Assembly: GCA_945901245.1 (NCBI GenBank) | Contig: CAMDKY010000005.1 | Coordinates: 1 to 62,528 of the forward strand | Source of the DNA: Polynucleobacter meluiroseus | GTDB lineage: Bacteria > Pseudomonadota > Gammaproteobacteria > Burkholderiales > Burkholderiaceae | Direction: 5' to 3' | DNA length: 62,528 nt | Part shown: piece after piece, positions 35,737 through 44,249 of the stretch | How the letters are laid out: each line of letters begins with the position of its first letter | Position numbering within the stretch: the stretch's first letter is position 1 | Position numbers and translations under genes: made by a program | The notes under the pieces: model-generated | Database searches by the model: none | Seen by the model: only the letters and a program-made list of their open reading frames with translations | What the model was told of the DNA's origin: nothing

Positions 35737-36486
35737 GTGAGTGGGCTTGATTCTCTTGCGATAGGAATCTTGTTCTTCTCTGCCATTCTGGGTGGTTTAA
35801 TACGCCGCCTCAGCGGATTTGGTGGAGCGCTTATCATGTCGCCGCTTTTAATGTGGTTTTTCCCGGTCCCCTTTTTCATTCCGATTGTGATGTCTGCGGA
35901 ACTGCTGGGCGGCATGTGGCTGTTTACTCAGTGGAAGGTTAATAAAGAAGACACTCCCAGCTTATATCGAATGTTAGCTTTGGCCGCATTGTTGTTGCCG
36001 GTTGGAATTTTTTTGGGTGAAACAATTCCACTTACGGTACTAAAAATTACAACCGGAATTGTGGTGATTGGCTTTTCTGCTTTTTTGTTAATACGCGTCA
36101 ATTTAGCTATAAAGCTTTCCGCATTTAGGGATTCTCTTGCTGGTGCTCTATCCGGAATACTCTTAGGCTCCTGCGGCATCGGCGGACCCCCTGTTGCACT
36201 TTATTTAAATGCCAGCGGCCTGCAGTTTGAGCGGTCAAGGGCCTTGCTATCCCAATTTGTTTCTGGCGTATGTTTACTAGCTATTGTTGCTGCAAGCTTC
36301 ATGGGTGGCGGTATCGCTTGGTTGCCTTGGCTCTTATTTGCCTTGCCTGCCTATGTGTTTGGAATGGTCTTGGCCAAGATCTTGCTGCAACGGCGAGAAT
36401 TATCCGCTGGCTTTATTAAGCAGTTTTGCTTGTATTGGCTGATTGTGAATGCAGCATTTAATTTGCTTGTTTTAGCCCTGTTATAA
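35737..36486 (+). CDS. TauE/SafE family exporter, probable sulfite exporter
   Basis: 249 residues with about eight hydrophobic spans. The LGGLIRRLSGFGGALIMSP repeat-1 motif and the SGILLGSCGIGGPPVALYL repeat-2 motif define TauE/SafE. Start is GTG. It is divergent from the TRAP operon and shares operators C and E with it, so co-regulation with sulfonate degradation is likely. Export of sulfite would relieve toxicity when SoeABC is saturated. It is not closely similar to the other TauE-type gene at about 3.1 kb. Confidence 0.83.
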   Translation: MSGLDSLAIGILFFSAILGGLIRRLSGFGGALIMSPLLMWFFPVPFFIPIVMSAELLGGMWLFTQWKVNKEDTPSLYRMLALAALLLPVGIFLGETIPLTVLKITTGIVVIGFSAFLLIRVNLAIKLSAFRDSLAGALSGILLGSCGIGGPPVALYLNASGLQFERSRALLSQFVSGVCLLAIVAASFMGGGIAWLPWLLFALPAYVFGMVLAKILLQRRELSAGFIKQFCLYWLIVNAAFNLLVLALL

Positions 36487-36569
36487 GGGTAATGTGGATA
36501 GCGAATGCCGATCGATATTTGCTGAAGCCCTCAAGCGTATATCATTGATGTAATTCTTTTTTTTACACC

Positions 36570-37346
36570 ATGGCTACCTACAACACCGAAACCGTTCTCT
36601 CGATTCACCATTGGAACGATACCCTGTTTAGTTTCACCACCACCCGCCATCAGGGCTTACGCTTTCGCAATGGCCACTTCTTAATGATTGGCCTCGAAGT
36701 CGATGGCAGACCCTTAGCCCGGGCCTATAGTGTCGCCAGTCCGAACTATGCCGAGCACCTCGAGTTTTTAAGCATCATTGTGCCTAATGGGCCATTAACC
36801 TCGCGCCTGCAGCACATCAAGGTGGGCGATCCCATTTTGGTGAGCGAAAAGTCAGTCGGCACTCTGGTGATTGATGACCTTAACCCTGGAAAGCACCTCT
36901 ACCTCTTTAGTACCGGTACTGGCTTAGCTCCCTTTATGAGTATTATTCGAGACCCCGATACCTATGAGCGCTTTGAGAAGGTGGTACTCATTCATGGGGT
37001 GCGTTTAGTCAGTGAGCTCGCCTATGGCGAATACATTAAGAATGAGCTCACCCAAGATGAATATATTGGCGAACTGGTGCAACAGCAACTGATTTATTAC
37101 CCCACAGTGACTCGGGAGGCATTTAAGCAAACCGGACGTCTGACAACTGCGATTGAGTCAGGCCAGCTCTTTAAAGACATTAGTTTGCCGCCTTTGGACC
37201 CCAAAACCGATCGCGGTATGATTTGCGGCAGCCCCGCTATGCTCAAAGAGACCTGCGCCATGTTAGACGCCAGAGGCTTTGTGGTATCGCCTAGCCTCGG
37301 GCAGCTCGGGGATTATGTATTTGAGCGGGCGTTTGTGGAAAAGTAG
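36570..37346 (+). CDS. fpr: Ferredoxin--NADP+ reductase
   Basis: 258 residues, matching bacterial Fpr. The FAD-binding RPLARAYSVASPNY and the NADP-binding LYLFSTGTGLAPFMSI are conserved, as is CGSPAML near the end; the C-terminus is short (FVEK). It exchanges electrons between NADPH and ferredoxin or flavodoxin in the cytoplasm. Its more GC-rich, regular codon use contrasts with the AT-rich catabolic genes on either side and resembles the housekeeping block at 41-52 kb. Confidence 0.9.
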   Translation: MATYNTETVLSIHHWNDTLFSFTTTRHQGLRFRNGHFLMIGLEVDGRPLARAYSVASPNYAEHLEFLSIIVPNGPLTSRLQHIKVGDPILVSEKSVGTLVIDDLNPGKHLYLFSTGTGLAPFMSIIRDPDTYERFEKVVLIHGVRLVSELAYGEYIKNELTQDEYIGELVQQQLIYYPTVTREAFKQTGRLTTAIESGQLFKDISLPPLDPKTDRGMICGSPAMLKETCAMLDARGFVVSPSLGQLGDYVFERAFVEK

Positions 37347-37495
37347 GCTGGTAGCAGCGTGCTTAAGCCTGCAGGTGCAAATAAAGAGGCTTTATCGGGA
37401 TAAAAAATTGTATTAGGGGATTACTCGTATTGCATCCCTGTCATACCCTTGCTAATGTGAGTTTACCTTTTAAATGTTCTTACTGGAGGCATTAG

Positions 37496-38497
37496 ATGAG
37501 CAATAATTTAAAGCGAAATTTCTTAAAACCAGCATTACTATCGATAGGCGCTTGTATTGCTGTTTTGGGTACTGGTGTTTCACACGCTCAAAACTATCCC
37601 AACAAAGCGATTACATTAGTTGCGCCTTATGCTGTTGGTGGTGACAGTGATTTTTCTGGCAGAAATCTTTCGGTTGTTGCTACTAAGCTTATTGGGCAGC
37701 CAGTGATCGTTACTAATATCATAGGAGCTTCAGGCACGATTGGTTCGCAACGGGTAAGAACGGCGGCCCCAGATGGATATACCTTATTAGTATCGCGCGG
37801 AGGCTCCCAAGCAATTGTTCCCGCACTGGATAGCAAGACACCATATAAATGGAACGACTTTACGTTCATCTCATTATTGGATCTCAATCCAGTGGTTTGT
37901 ATTGTAAAAAATGATTCACCCTACAAAACGTTTCCTGATCTTATCAACGGAATTAAAGCTAATCCGGGTAAGTTAAATTACGCAACTGCTGGGCCAGGAA
38001 CCACCCAGCACTTAGCGGTAGAGGTTATATTGAGTCAGCTCAATATGCCATCTACAGCCGCTGTGATGATTCCATACAAGGGTGGCGGCGAAGCTACAAC
38101 TGCCTTGCTGGGTGGGCAAGTACAGTTTATCTGCAATAACCTCACTACTCTAGTCGGTCAGATTAAGGGTAGTGCTGTACGTGCACTCGTAACCTCGACG
38201 CCTGAGCGCCTAAAAGATTTCCCAGATATCCCCACCGCGCGCGAAATGGGCGTTTCTAATCTTGAAAAAGTAATGGGATGGAGCGGACTCTATGGCCCCC
38301 CTGGATTACCTGCAGAGGTAGTTGCTAAATGGCAGGCTGTACTAAAACAAGTTGCCGTTGATCCAGCTTGGATACGAGGTAACGATACCGTTGGCGCCAT
38401 TCCAGCAATACGCTCACCTCAAGATACCGAAAGCTTTGCTAAAGATCAATTTGAACTTTATACCAAGCTCGGCACTCAGCTTAATCTTAAAAAGTAA
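37496..38497 (+). CDS. Bug/TctC-family periplasmic binding protein
   Basis: 333 residues. A signal peptide ends near GVSHAQ, then NYPNKAITLVAPYAVGGDSD, GASGTIGSQRVRTAAPDGYT and MIPYKGGGEATTALLGGQV. It is the closest relative of the decayed copy at 61-556. A GGAGG stands before the ATG and a terminator follows. Orphan: no TctA/TctB nearby. Neighbours are a TauD-type dioxygenase and an enolase-superfamily enzyme, which may use the ligand. Confidence 0.85.
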   Translation: MSNNLKRNFLKPALLSIGACIAVLGTGVSHAQNYPNKAITLVAPYAVGGDSDFSGRNLSVVATKLIGQPVIVTNIIGASGTIGSQRVRTAAPDGYTLLVSRGGSQAIVPALDSKTPYKWNDFTFISLLDLNPVVCIVKNDSPYKTFPDLINGIKANPGKLNYATAGPGTTQHLAVEVILSQLNMPSTAAVMIPYKGGGEATTALLGGQVQFICNNLTTLVGQIKGSAVRALVTSTPERLKDFPDIPTAREMGVSNLEKVMGWSGLYGPPGLPAEVVAKWQAVLKQVAVDPAWIRGNDTVGAIPAIRSPQDTESFAKDQFELYTKLGTQLNLKK

Positions 38498-38507
38498 TCC
38501 ATTACTC

Positions 38508-38554
38508 AGCACATAATTGGCCCAATCGGGCCATTTGTGCTTATTTAGCTTTTT
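38508..38554 (+). terminator. Rho-independent terminator after the Bug gene
   Basis: AGCACA...GGCCC pairs with GGGCC...TGTGCT around an AATC loop (38508-38541), followed by a T-rich tail ending in CTTTTT. Confidence 0.7.
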
Positions 38555-38681
38555 GCAAAATATAGCAATCGATTTATTAAAGGCGTCTAGATTCTTTTTG
38601 TATATAAAGGGAAGTAAGCTCACCTGCGAGTCTGTAAATTAAATAAATAAGGTTTTAGTTCTTTACGACAATTTTATTTCA

Positions 38682-39767
38682 ATGCCCAACGTTATGAATA
38701 TGCAAATTAAAGTACCAGCAGATATTCCTATGCAAATCAGTGGCTCTAGTGTTTGGACCGGGGCTGAAATGCAACATGATCAATCTTGGAAAATGGAGTG
38801 GACTCCAAATCAGATCGCTGAATTAAATAAAGCAGCCCAGCATTTCTTAAGCCTAGGGAAGCCATTAGAGCAAATTACGAAAGATGACTTTCCACTACCA
38901 ACAATTCATACTTTAATAAAAGAAATCTTAAAAGAGCTTTTAGATGGGCGAGGCTTTGTACTGCTGAGGGGAATTCCGGTACAAGAGCTTGGCATTAAAT
39001 TGGCTTCCGTTATCTATCTTGGGCTGGGTTGTCATTTGGGTAGCTTGAGAAGTAATAACGCCAAGGGTCATCTCTTAGGCCATATTCGAGATCAAGGTGC
39101 CGATATTGCAAATAACAACACCCGGTTTTACCAGACAAATAAAAAATTAGAATTTCATACGGACTCCTCGGATTTTGTTGCGCTCTTGTGTCTGCAAAAA
39201 GCAAAGAAGGGCGGCGAGTCTTATTTGGCAAGCTCTATGAGTGCTTACAATGAAATTGCTCGAAGACGGCCAGATCTATTAGAGGCACTTTTTATGCCAT
39301 ATCCCACCGACCGCCGTGGTGAGGTGCCTGCAGGCCTTAATCCGTGGTTTGATATGCCGATTTTTAGTTGGTATCAGGGTGAATTAACGTGTGTGTATAT
39401 TCGGCCCTATATAGAATCAGCCCAAATTAATTTTCCAGAGGCCCCGCGGCTTAGCCAAAAACAAATTGATGCAATGAATTTGCTCGATGAAATTATTGCA
39501 GAAGGTAAATTGATTTTACCGATGAGTTTTGAGCCAGGTGATATTCAGATTATTCATAACCACCAGATTTTCCACTCGCGAAGTGATTTTGAAAATTGGC
39601 CTGAACCGGAGCGTCAGCGTCATTTATTAAGGCTATGGGTATCGCCTCTTGCGGGAAGGCCGCTGCCCGACTATTTTGCCGCTAGGTGGGGGTCTGTTGA
39701 TGCCGGAGATCGTGGGGGCATTATCGTTCCTGGTACCAATTTGACGGTTGAGCTAAATTTTAGCTAG
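38682..39767 (+). CDS. TauD/TfdA-family Fe(II)/2-oxoglutarate dioxygenase
   Basis: 361 residues. The iron ligands are H159-x-D161 in EFHTDSSD and the distal H298 in HNHQIFHSR. An arginine in RQRHLLRLW (313 or 317) would bind 2-oxoglutarate. The family hydroxylates a substrate carbon, often releasing sulfite (TauD), phenol (TfdA) or cleaving other groups. Substrate unknown; it is too divergent to be called TauD. It follows a Bug gene on the same strand and is convergent with the enolase-superfamily gene (18 bp gap). Confidence 0.75.
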   Translation: MPNVMNMQIKVPADIPMQISGSSVWTGAEMQHDQSWKMEWTPNQIAELNKAAQHFLSLGKPLEQITKDDFPLPTIHTLIKEILKELLDGRGFVLLRGIPVQELGIKLASVIYLGLGCHLGSLRSNNAKGHLLGHIRDQGADIANNNTRFYQTNKKLEFHTDSSDFVALLCLQKAKKGGESYLASSMSAYNEIARRRPDLLEALFMPYPTDRRGEVPAGLNPWFDMPIFSWYQGELTCVYIRPYIESAQINFPEAPRLSQKQIDAMNLLDEIIAEGKLILPMSFEPGDIQIIHNHQIFHSRSDFENWPEPERQRHLLRLWVSPLAGRPLPDYFAARWGSVDAGDRGGIIVPGTNLTVELNFS

Positions 39768-39785
39768 CTGCGTTAAGGCGACGTA

Positions 39786-40940
39786 TTAATAGTAATGTTT
39801 TACCTGTAAATCAATTAATTGATTGATTTCAGGCGTAATGCCTAAGCCGGATTCGTTGCTGAGCAAAATCTTTCCATCGCTTATGACAGGATAGGGGGTT
39901 GCCATTGCCTCACGTAAGCAATTTGGATTGGAATCGACCTCAACAAAGCCTGCTTGACCTACCGCGGCTTTTAAATGCATCGATGCAACTAGCCCAATGC
40001 CGCCTCCAAGCCAGTGCGGGCAAAAGAGCTGATTGCTGGCACAGATTGCTTTTGCAATAGGTATGCAGCCGCTAAACCCACCCCATTTGCCAATATCAGG
40101 CTGAATGACCCGAAATGCGTTGCTGTGTATTGCTTCATAAAACTGCGTGTCGCCGCGCATGTTTTCGCCTGCAGCAAGAGGGACTGAGGATTGGCTCGAA
40201 AGTGTTTGCCAATCGCTGAGGGGACAATCTGCAGCAATTGGCTCCTCCACCCAGAATGGATTGAGCGCTGCCAAATGCTCGATATGACGAGCTGCAGATT
40301 CAAGGCTCCAAGCTTGATTTGCATCAACCATGATTTTGGTATCTGGACCAAGTAGGCTTCGAAGGGCCTTTAGGTTGGAAAAATCACGATCTTGACCAAA
40401 ACCTACTTTAAGTTTGAATGCCCGAAATCCTTCTGCCCATTTTTCTTGCGCTATCTTCTCGGGATTAGTAGGGCTAATTCCAGAGGCATAGGTTTCTATC
40501 TGCGGTGCGCCGCCAAATAGTTCCCACAACGGTTTCCCCATCTTTCTTCCAAGCAGGTCCCACAAAGCAATATCAGTGCCAGCGATGGCTTGGGCAATAG
40601 TGCCTGGCTCACCACATTGAATGCCTAGAATATGCAATCGATTAGTAAGCTCTTGAAATGCAGTAGTTGGTGAGGGCCATACCTTTTCAAGTAAGATAGG
40701 TGCGACTACAGAGTCAAAGAGGCGGGCGCGGTGTTCAGCGCCAACGCTAGGGAAGTTGCACCAAATTTCTCCCCAACCAACACAACCTTCATTATCTTCA
40801 AGGCGTATAGCAACTCCTGGGCGGTCATGCATTATTCCAAATGAAGTTTGAACCGGCTCTCGTATAGGAGAACGGTAAACAAATGACTCTGCTTTTTTAA
40901 TTTGAATGGGCGTATGTGTGAGGTTTAACACCATAAACAT
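39786..40940 (-). CDS. Mandelate racemase/muconate lactonizing enzyme family protein
   Basis: 384 residues of the enolase superfamily. The acid/base K176-x-K178 is in FRAFKLKVGF. Metal ligands are D206 (MVDANQAW), E232 (WVEEPI) and E259 (AAGENM). These enzymes abstract a proton next to a carboxylate, to racemise, epimerise, cycloisomerise or dehydrate. The exact reaction is not readable. It is separated by 27 bp from yggT upstream and could be co-transcribed, but its base composition and type suggest a catabolic insert beside the housekeeping block. Confidence 0.85.
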   Translation of the reverse strand: MFMVLNLTHTPIQIKKAESFVYRSPIREPVQTSFGIMHDRPGVAIRLEDNEGCVGWGEIWCNFPSVGAEHRARLFDSVVAPILLEKVWPSPTTAFQELTNRLHILGIQCGEPGTIAQAIAGTDIALWDLLGRKMGKPLWELFGGAPQIETYASGISPTNPEKIAQEKWAEGFRAFKLKVGFGQDRDFSNLKALRSLLGPDTKIMVDANQAWSLESAARHIEHLAALNPFWVEEPIAADCPLSDWQTLSSQSSVPLAAGENMRGDTQFYEAIHSNAFRVIQPDIGKWGGFSGCIPIAKAICASNQLFCPHWLGGGIGLVASMHLKAAVGQAGFVEVDSNPNCLREAMATPYPVISDGKILLSNESGLGITPEINQLIDLQVKHYY

Positions 40941-40967
40941 TAAATCTTATAGAGCCTTATAGGCTGA

Positions 40968-41531
40968 TCAAGTAACAAGACTACGGCTAATATTGGACAA
41001 TATAATCTGCGCAATTTGAATCGCAATTAATAAAACTAAGGGTGATAAATCCAGAGGCCCCATGCTCGGTAGGACGCGCTTAATGGGTGCGAGCAGTGGA
41101 TTCAATATCTCAGCTAGCATGTATTGCATTGGTGACCCACGGCCAACCCAGGACAAGACCACATTGGCAATAATCAAGATCACTAAGATCGACAAAACAA
41201 GTCCAATCAACTCCAGTACAGAGCCAATCAATAGGCTGATGATTGGCGGTATGGTGCCCAGCAGTAAACCAATTAAGAATACTTTAGCCAACACAATCAA
41301 ATAAGCCCCTACTAAGCAGGCACTATCCATTCGGCCAATACTTGGAATGAATTTACGCAAAGGCATCACAAGCCAGTTTGTCATTGGCATGAGGTAAAGG
41401 CCAATCGGATTGCCGGAATTGGGTGATAGGTTGAACTTAAGGTACTGCAAATAGCAGCGCAATAAACAGGCGCCGCCAATCAGGGTGATAGCAATTTCAG
41501 AGAGTAGGTTGGTAATTTCAAGCAACATCAT
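40968..41531 (-). CDS. YggT family membrane protein
   Basis: 187 residues with two YGGT repeats, each of paired hydrophobic helices (LPMTNWLVMPLRKFIPS and LNPLLAPIKRVLPSMG are the repeat signatures). Proteins of this family are small inner-membrane proteins of uncertain function, linked to osmotic tolerance and cell division. It follows lysS by 18 bp on the same strand. Confidence 0.88.
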   Translation of the reverse strand: MMLLEITNLLSEIAITLIGGACLLRCYLQYLKFNLSPNSGNPIGLYLMPMTNWLVMPLRKFIPSIGRMDSACLVGAYLIVLAKVFLIGLLLGTIPPIISLLIGSVLELIGLVLSILVILIIANVVLSWVGRGSPMQYMLAEILNPLLAPIKRVLPSMGPLDLSPLVLLIAIQIAQIILSNISRSLVT

Positions 41532-41549
41532 GAATTAAATTCCTTTTAA

Positions 41550-43097
41550 TTACTCTTCTTCGCGGCGCAAATGGGGGAACAAAATCACGTCACGAATATT
41601 GGGTACGTCGGTGAGTAGCATCACCAGCCGGTCGATGCCGATGCCGCAACCGCCGGTGGGGGGCATGCCGTACTCTAGCGCACGGATAAAGTCATGATCA
41701 AAGTACATGGCCTCTTCGTTACCCGCCTCTTTTTGCTCTACTTGCTTCTGAAAGCGCTGCGCTTGATCCTCGGCATCGTTGAGCTCAGAAAATCCGTTAG
41801 CGATTTCACGACCAGTAATAAAGAGTTCAAAGCGTTCGGTCACGCCAGGCCGAGTATCGGATTCACGGGCGAGGGGGCTCACTTCAATCGGGTAGTCAAT
41901 GATGTAGGTTGGCTCCCATAAATGGTGCTCTGCTACTAGTTCAAATAAGGCAAGCTGCAGTGCGCCAATACCGGCATTCTTCAGTGCTGGTGCATTAATG
42001 TCTTCGCCGCCTTTTTTGAGTTCGGTGCGAATAAATTCAGCATCTTCGAGTTGCGCAGGAGCATAGCTTTTTTTGGATTCGGGGCCGTACTTCAGTATGG
42101 CCTCGGTAATCGTCAAGCGCTGAAATGGTTTACTTAAATCCAGCGGGCGACCCTGGTGAGTGAGGGTTGCGGTACCCTGGGCATCAATTGCCGCTGCGCG
42201 AATCAACCCTTCCGTAAAGTCCATCAGCCATTTGTAATCGGTGTAGGCCGCATAAAACTCCATCATCGTAAATTCGGGGTTATGCCGCGGACTGACACCT
42301 TCGTTGCGGAAATTACGATTGATTTCAAAAACGCGTTCAAAGCCGCCTACAACCAAACGCTTAAGGTAGAGCTCAGGTGCGATGCGCAAAAACATCTGCA
42401 TATCGAGTGCATTGTGGTGCGTTATAAAAGGCTTTGCAGTTGCGCCGCCCGGAATGGGGTGGAGCATGGGGGTCTCCACCTCCATGAAGTTGGCCTCGAG
42501 CATGTGACGGCGGAGCGAAGCAATGGCTTTACTGCGGGAGATAAAGGTCGCGCGGGTATCGGGGCTAACGATCAGGTCAACGTAGCGTTGGCGGTACTTG
42601 GTTTCTAAATCAGACAGGCCATGAAACTTATCGGGTAAGGGGCGCAGCGATTTGCTGAGGAGTCGCAGGGTGCTGCACTCGACCGAGAGTTCACCCTTAT
42701 TGGTTTTAAACAAATGCCCCTCAGCCGCAATAAAGTCACCCATGTCCCAGTGCTTAAATGCATTGTGAATATCAGCGCCGCTGATTTCATCGCTGATGTA
42801 GAACTGAATTTGCCCCGTACGATCTTGAATCGTCGCGAAACTCGCTTTACCCATCACACGTTTTAGTACCATGCGTCCAGCCACCTTAACCATGACCTTC
42901 TTCGCAGCCAATTCTTCTTTATTGAAGCCATCGTAGTGTGCATGCAGATCGGCTGCATGATGCGTCGGCACAAAATCATTTGGAAATGCAACGCCTTTAG
43001 TACGTAGCTGCGCTAACTTTTCACGGCGCTCGGAGATGATGTGGTTTTCATCCACCGCTTCTGGCGCATTGTCTGGGGTTTGGGCTTTATCGTTCAT
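41550..43097 (-). CDS. lysS: Lysyl-tRNA synthetase (class II)
   Basis: 515 residues. An OB-fold anticodon-binding domain (about 60-160) is followed by the class II catalytic core with [17 protein letters not shown], the motif 2 region [17 protein letters not shown], and motif 3 [15 protein letters not shown]. It charges tRNA-Lys. It starts 20 bp after prfB; the prfB-lysS pair is conserved in many proteobacteria. Confidence 0.97.
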   Translation of the reverse strand: MNDKAQTPDNAPEAVDENHIISERREKLAQLRTKGVAFPNDFVPTHHAADLHAHYDGFNKEELAAKKVMVKVAGRMVLKRVMGKASFATIQDRTGQIQFYISDEISGADIHNAFKHWDMGDFIAAEGHLFKTNKGELSVECSTLRLLSKSLRPLPDKFHGLSDLETKYRQRYVDLIVSPDTRATFISRSKAIASLRRHMLEANFMEVETPMLHPIPGGATAKPFITHHNALDMQMFLRIAPELYLKRLVVGGFERVFEINRNFRNEGVSPRHNPEFTMMEFYAAYTDYKWLMDFTEGLIRAAAIDAQGTATLTHQGRPLDLSKPFQRLTITEAILKYGPESKKSYAPAQLEDAEFIRTELKKGGEDINAPALKNAGIGALQLALFELVAEHHLWEPTYIIDYPIEVSPLARESDTRPGVTERFELFITGREIANGFSELNDAEDQAQRFQKQVEQKEAGNEEAMYFDHDFIRALEYGMPPTGGCGIGIDRLVMLLTDVPNIRDVILFPHLRREEE

Positions 43098-43117
43098 GGG
43101 TTTGCTAGTCAGAGTAA

Positions 43118-44222
43118 TTAAACGCCTTGCTTCAGGCTGGCTTCAATAAAGGCGTCGAGGTCGCCATCCAACACTTTTTGAGTGTTGGAAATCTCAACGT
43201 TAGTGCGCAAATCTTTAATGCGGCTTTGATCTAAAACATACGATCGAATTTGATGGCCCCAACCCACATCGGTTTTATTGGCCTCTAATTTATCTTGCTC
43301 GACGCGCCGTTTTTGCATCTCGTGTTCATAAAGACGCGACTTCAGCATGGTCATGGCCTCGGCGCGGTTGCGGTGCTGGCTGCGGTCATTTTGGCACTGA
43401 ACCACAATACCAGTAGGCAAGTGGGTTAAGCGAACGGCAGAATCGGTTTTATTGATGTGCTGACCACCGGCACCCGAAGCGCGGTAGGTATCGGTTCGAA
43501 TGTCGGCTGGATTGACGTCGATCTCAATCGAGTCATCGATTTCAGGGTAAACGTAGATGCTGGCAAAGGAGGTGTGACGACCGCCTGATGAATCAAATGG
43601 CGATTTACGTACCAAGCGATGCACCCCAGTCTCCGAGCGCAAGTGACCGTAGGCATACTCCCCATCAATCTTGATGGTGGCACTCTTAATGCCCGCCACA
43701 TCACCATCAGACTCTTCCAGAATTTCGGTTTTATAGCCTTTGCGTTCACAGTACTTGAGGTACTGGCGAAACAGCATGCTCGCCCAGTCGCAAGCCTCAG
43801 TTCCGCCGGCTCCTGCCTGAATGTCAATAAAGCAGTTGCACGGATCCATCTCGTTGTGAAACATGCGCCGAAACTCGAGGTCGGCAATCGTTTTACTGTA
43901 CCCCTCGGTATCGACTTCAAGCGCGCTTAAAGTCTCAAAATCACTCTCTTCTTTGGCCATCTCAAATAATTCGAGGGCGCCCGTGATGTTGCTATTTAAG
44001 TTGGTAAGAGTAGAAACCACTCCATCCAGCAATTTTTTTTCTTTACCAAGCGCCTGCGCTCGCTTTTGATCATCCCAAATCGTGGGGTCTTCGAGGATGG
44101 AATTGACTTCCGTTAGGCGATGTGACTTGACGTCGTAGTCAAAGATACCCCCGAAGTGCTTGCTCGCGTGTGAGCAGATCCTGAAGGGTGTTGGAGATGA
44201 GGTTAAGTTGTTCGGCTTCCAT
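43118..44222 (-). CDS. prfB: Peptide chain release factor 2 with programmed +1 frameshift
   Basis: The gene starts at ATG 44222 and reads 27 codons ([10 protein letters not shown] to RGYL) before an in-frame TGA at 44141-44139. Translation must shift +1 at CTT-TGA-C to continue as [10 protein letters not shown]. An SD-like GGGGG stands just upstream of the CTT, as in other prfB sites. The main frame carries the RF2 tripeptide SPF and the peptidyl-hydrolysis GGQ ([10 protein letters not shown]). RF2 recognises UAA and UGA, so low RF2 favours frameshifting: autoregulation. Without the shift an annotation would begin at codon LLDG and lose about 64 residues. Confidence 0.97.
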
Positions 44223-44249
44223 GACCGCGATTATAAAGTCAAGCTGCCT

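Noticed and set aside
38414-38623. 69-codon minus-strand open frame across the Bug terminator
   Set aside because: Runs through the terminator hairpin and the Bug 3' end; low-complexity, no support.
42156-42608. 150-codon plus-strand open frame opposite lysS
   Set aside because: Entirely inside lysS, which is certain; no recognised protein.
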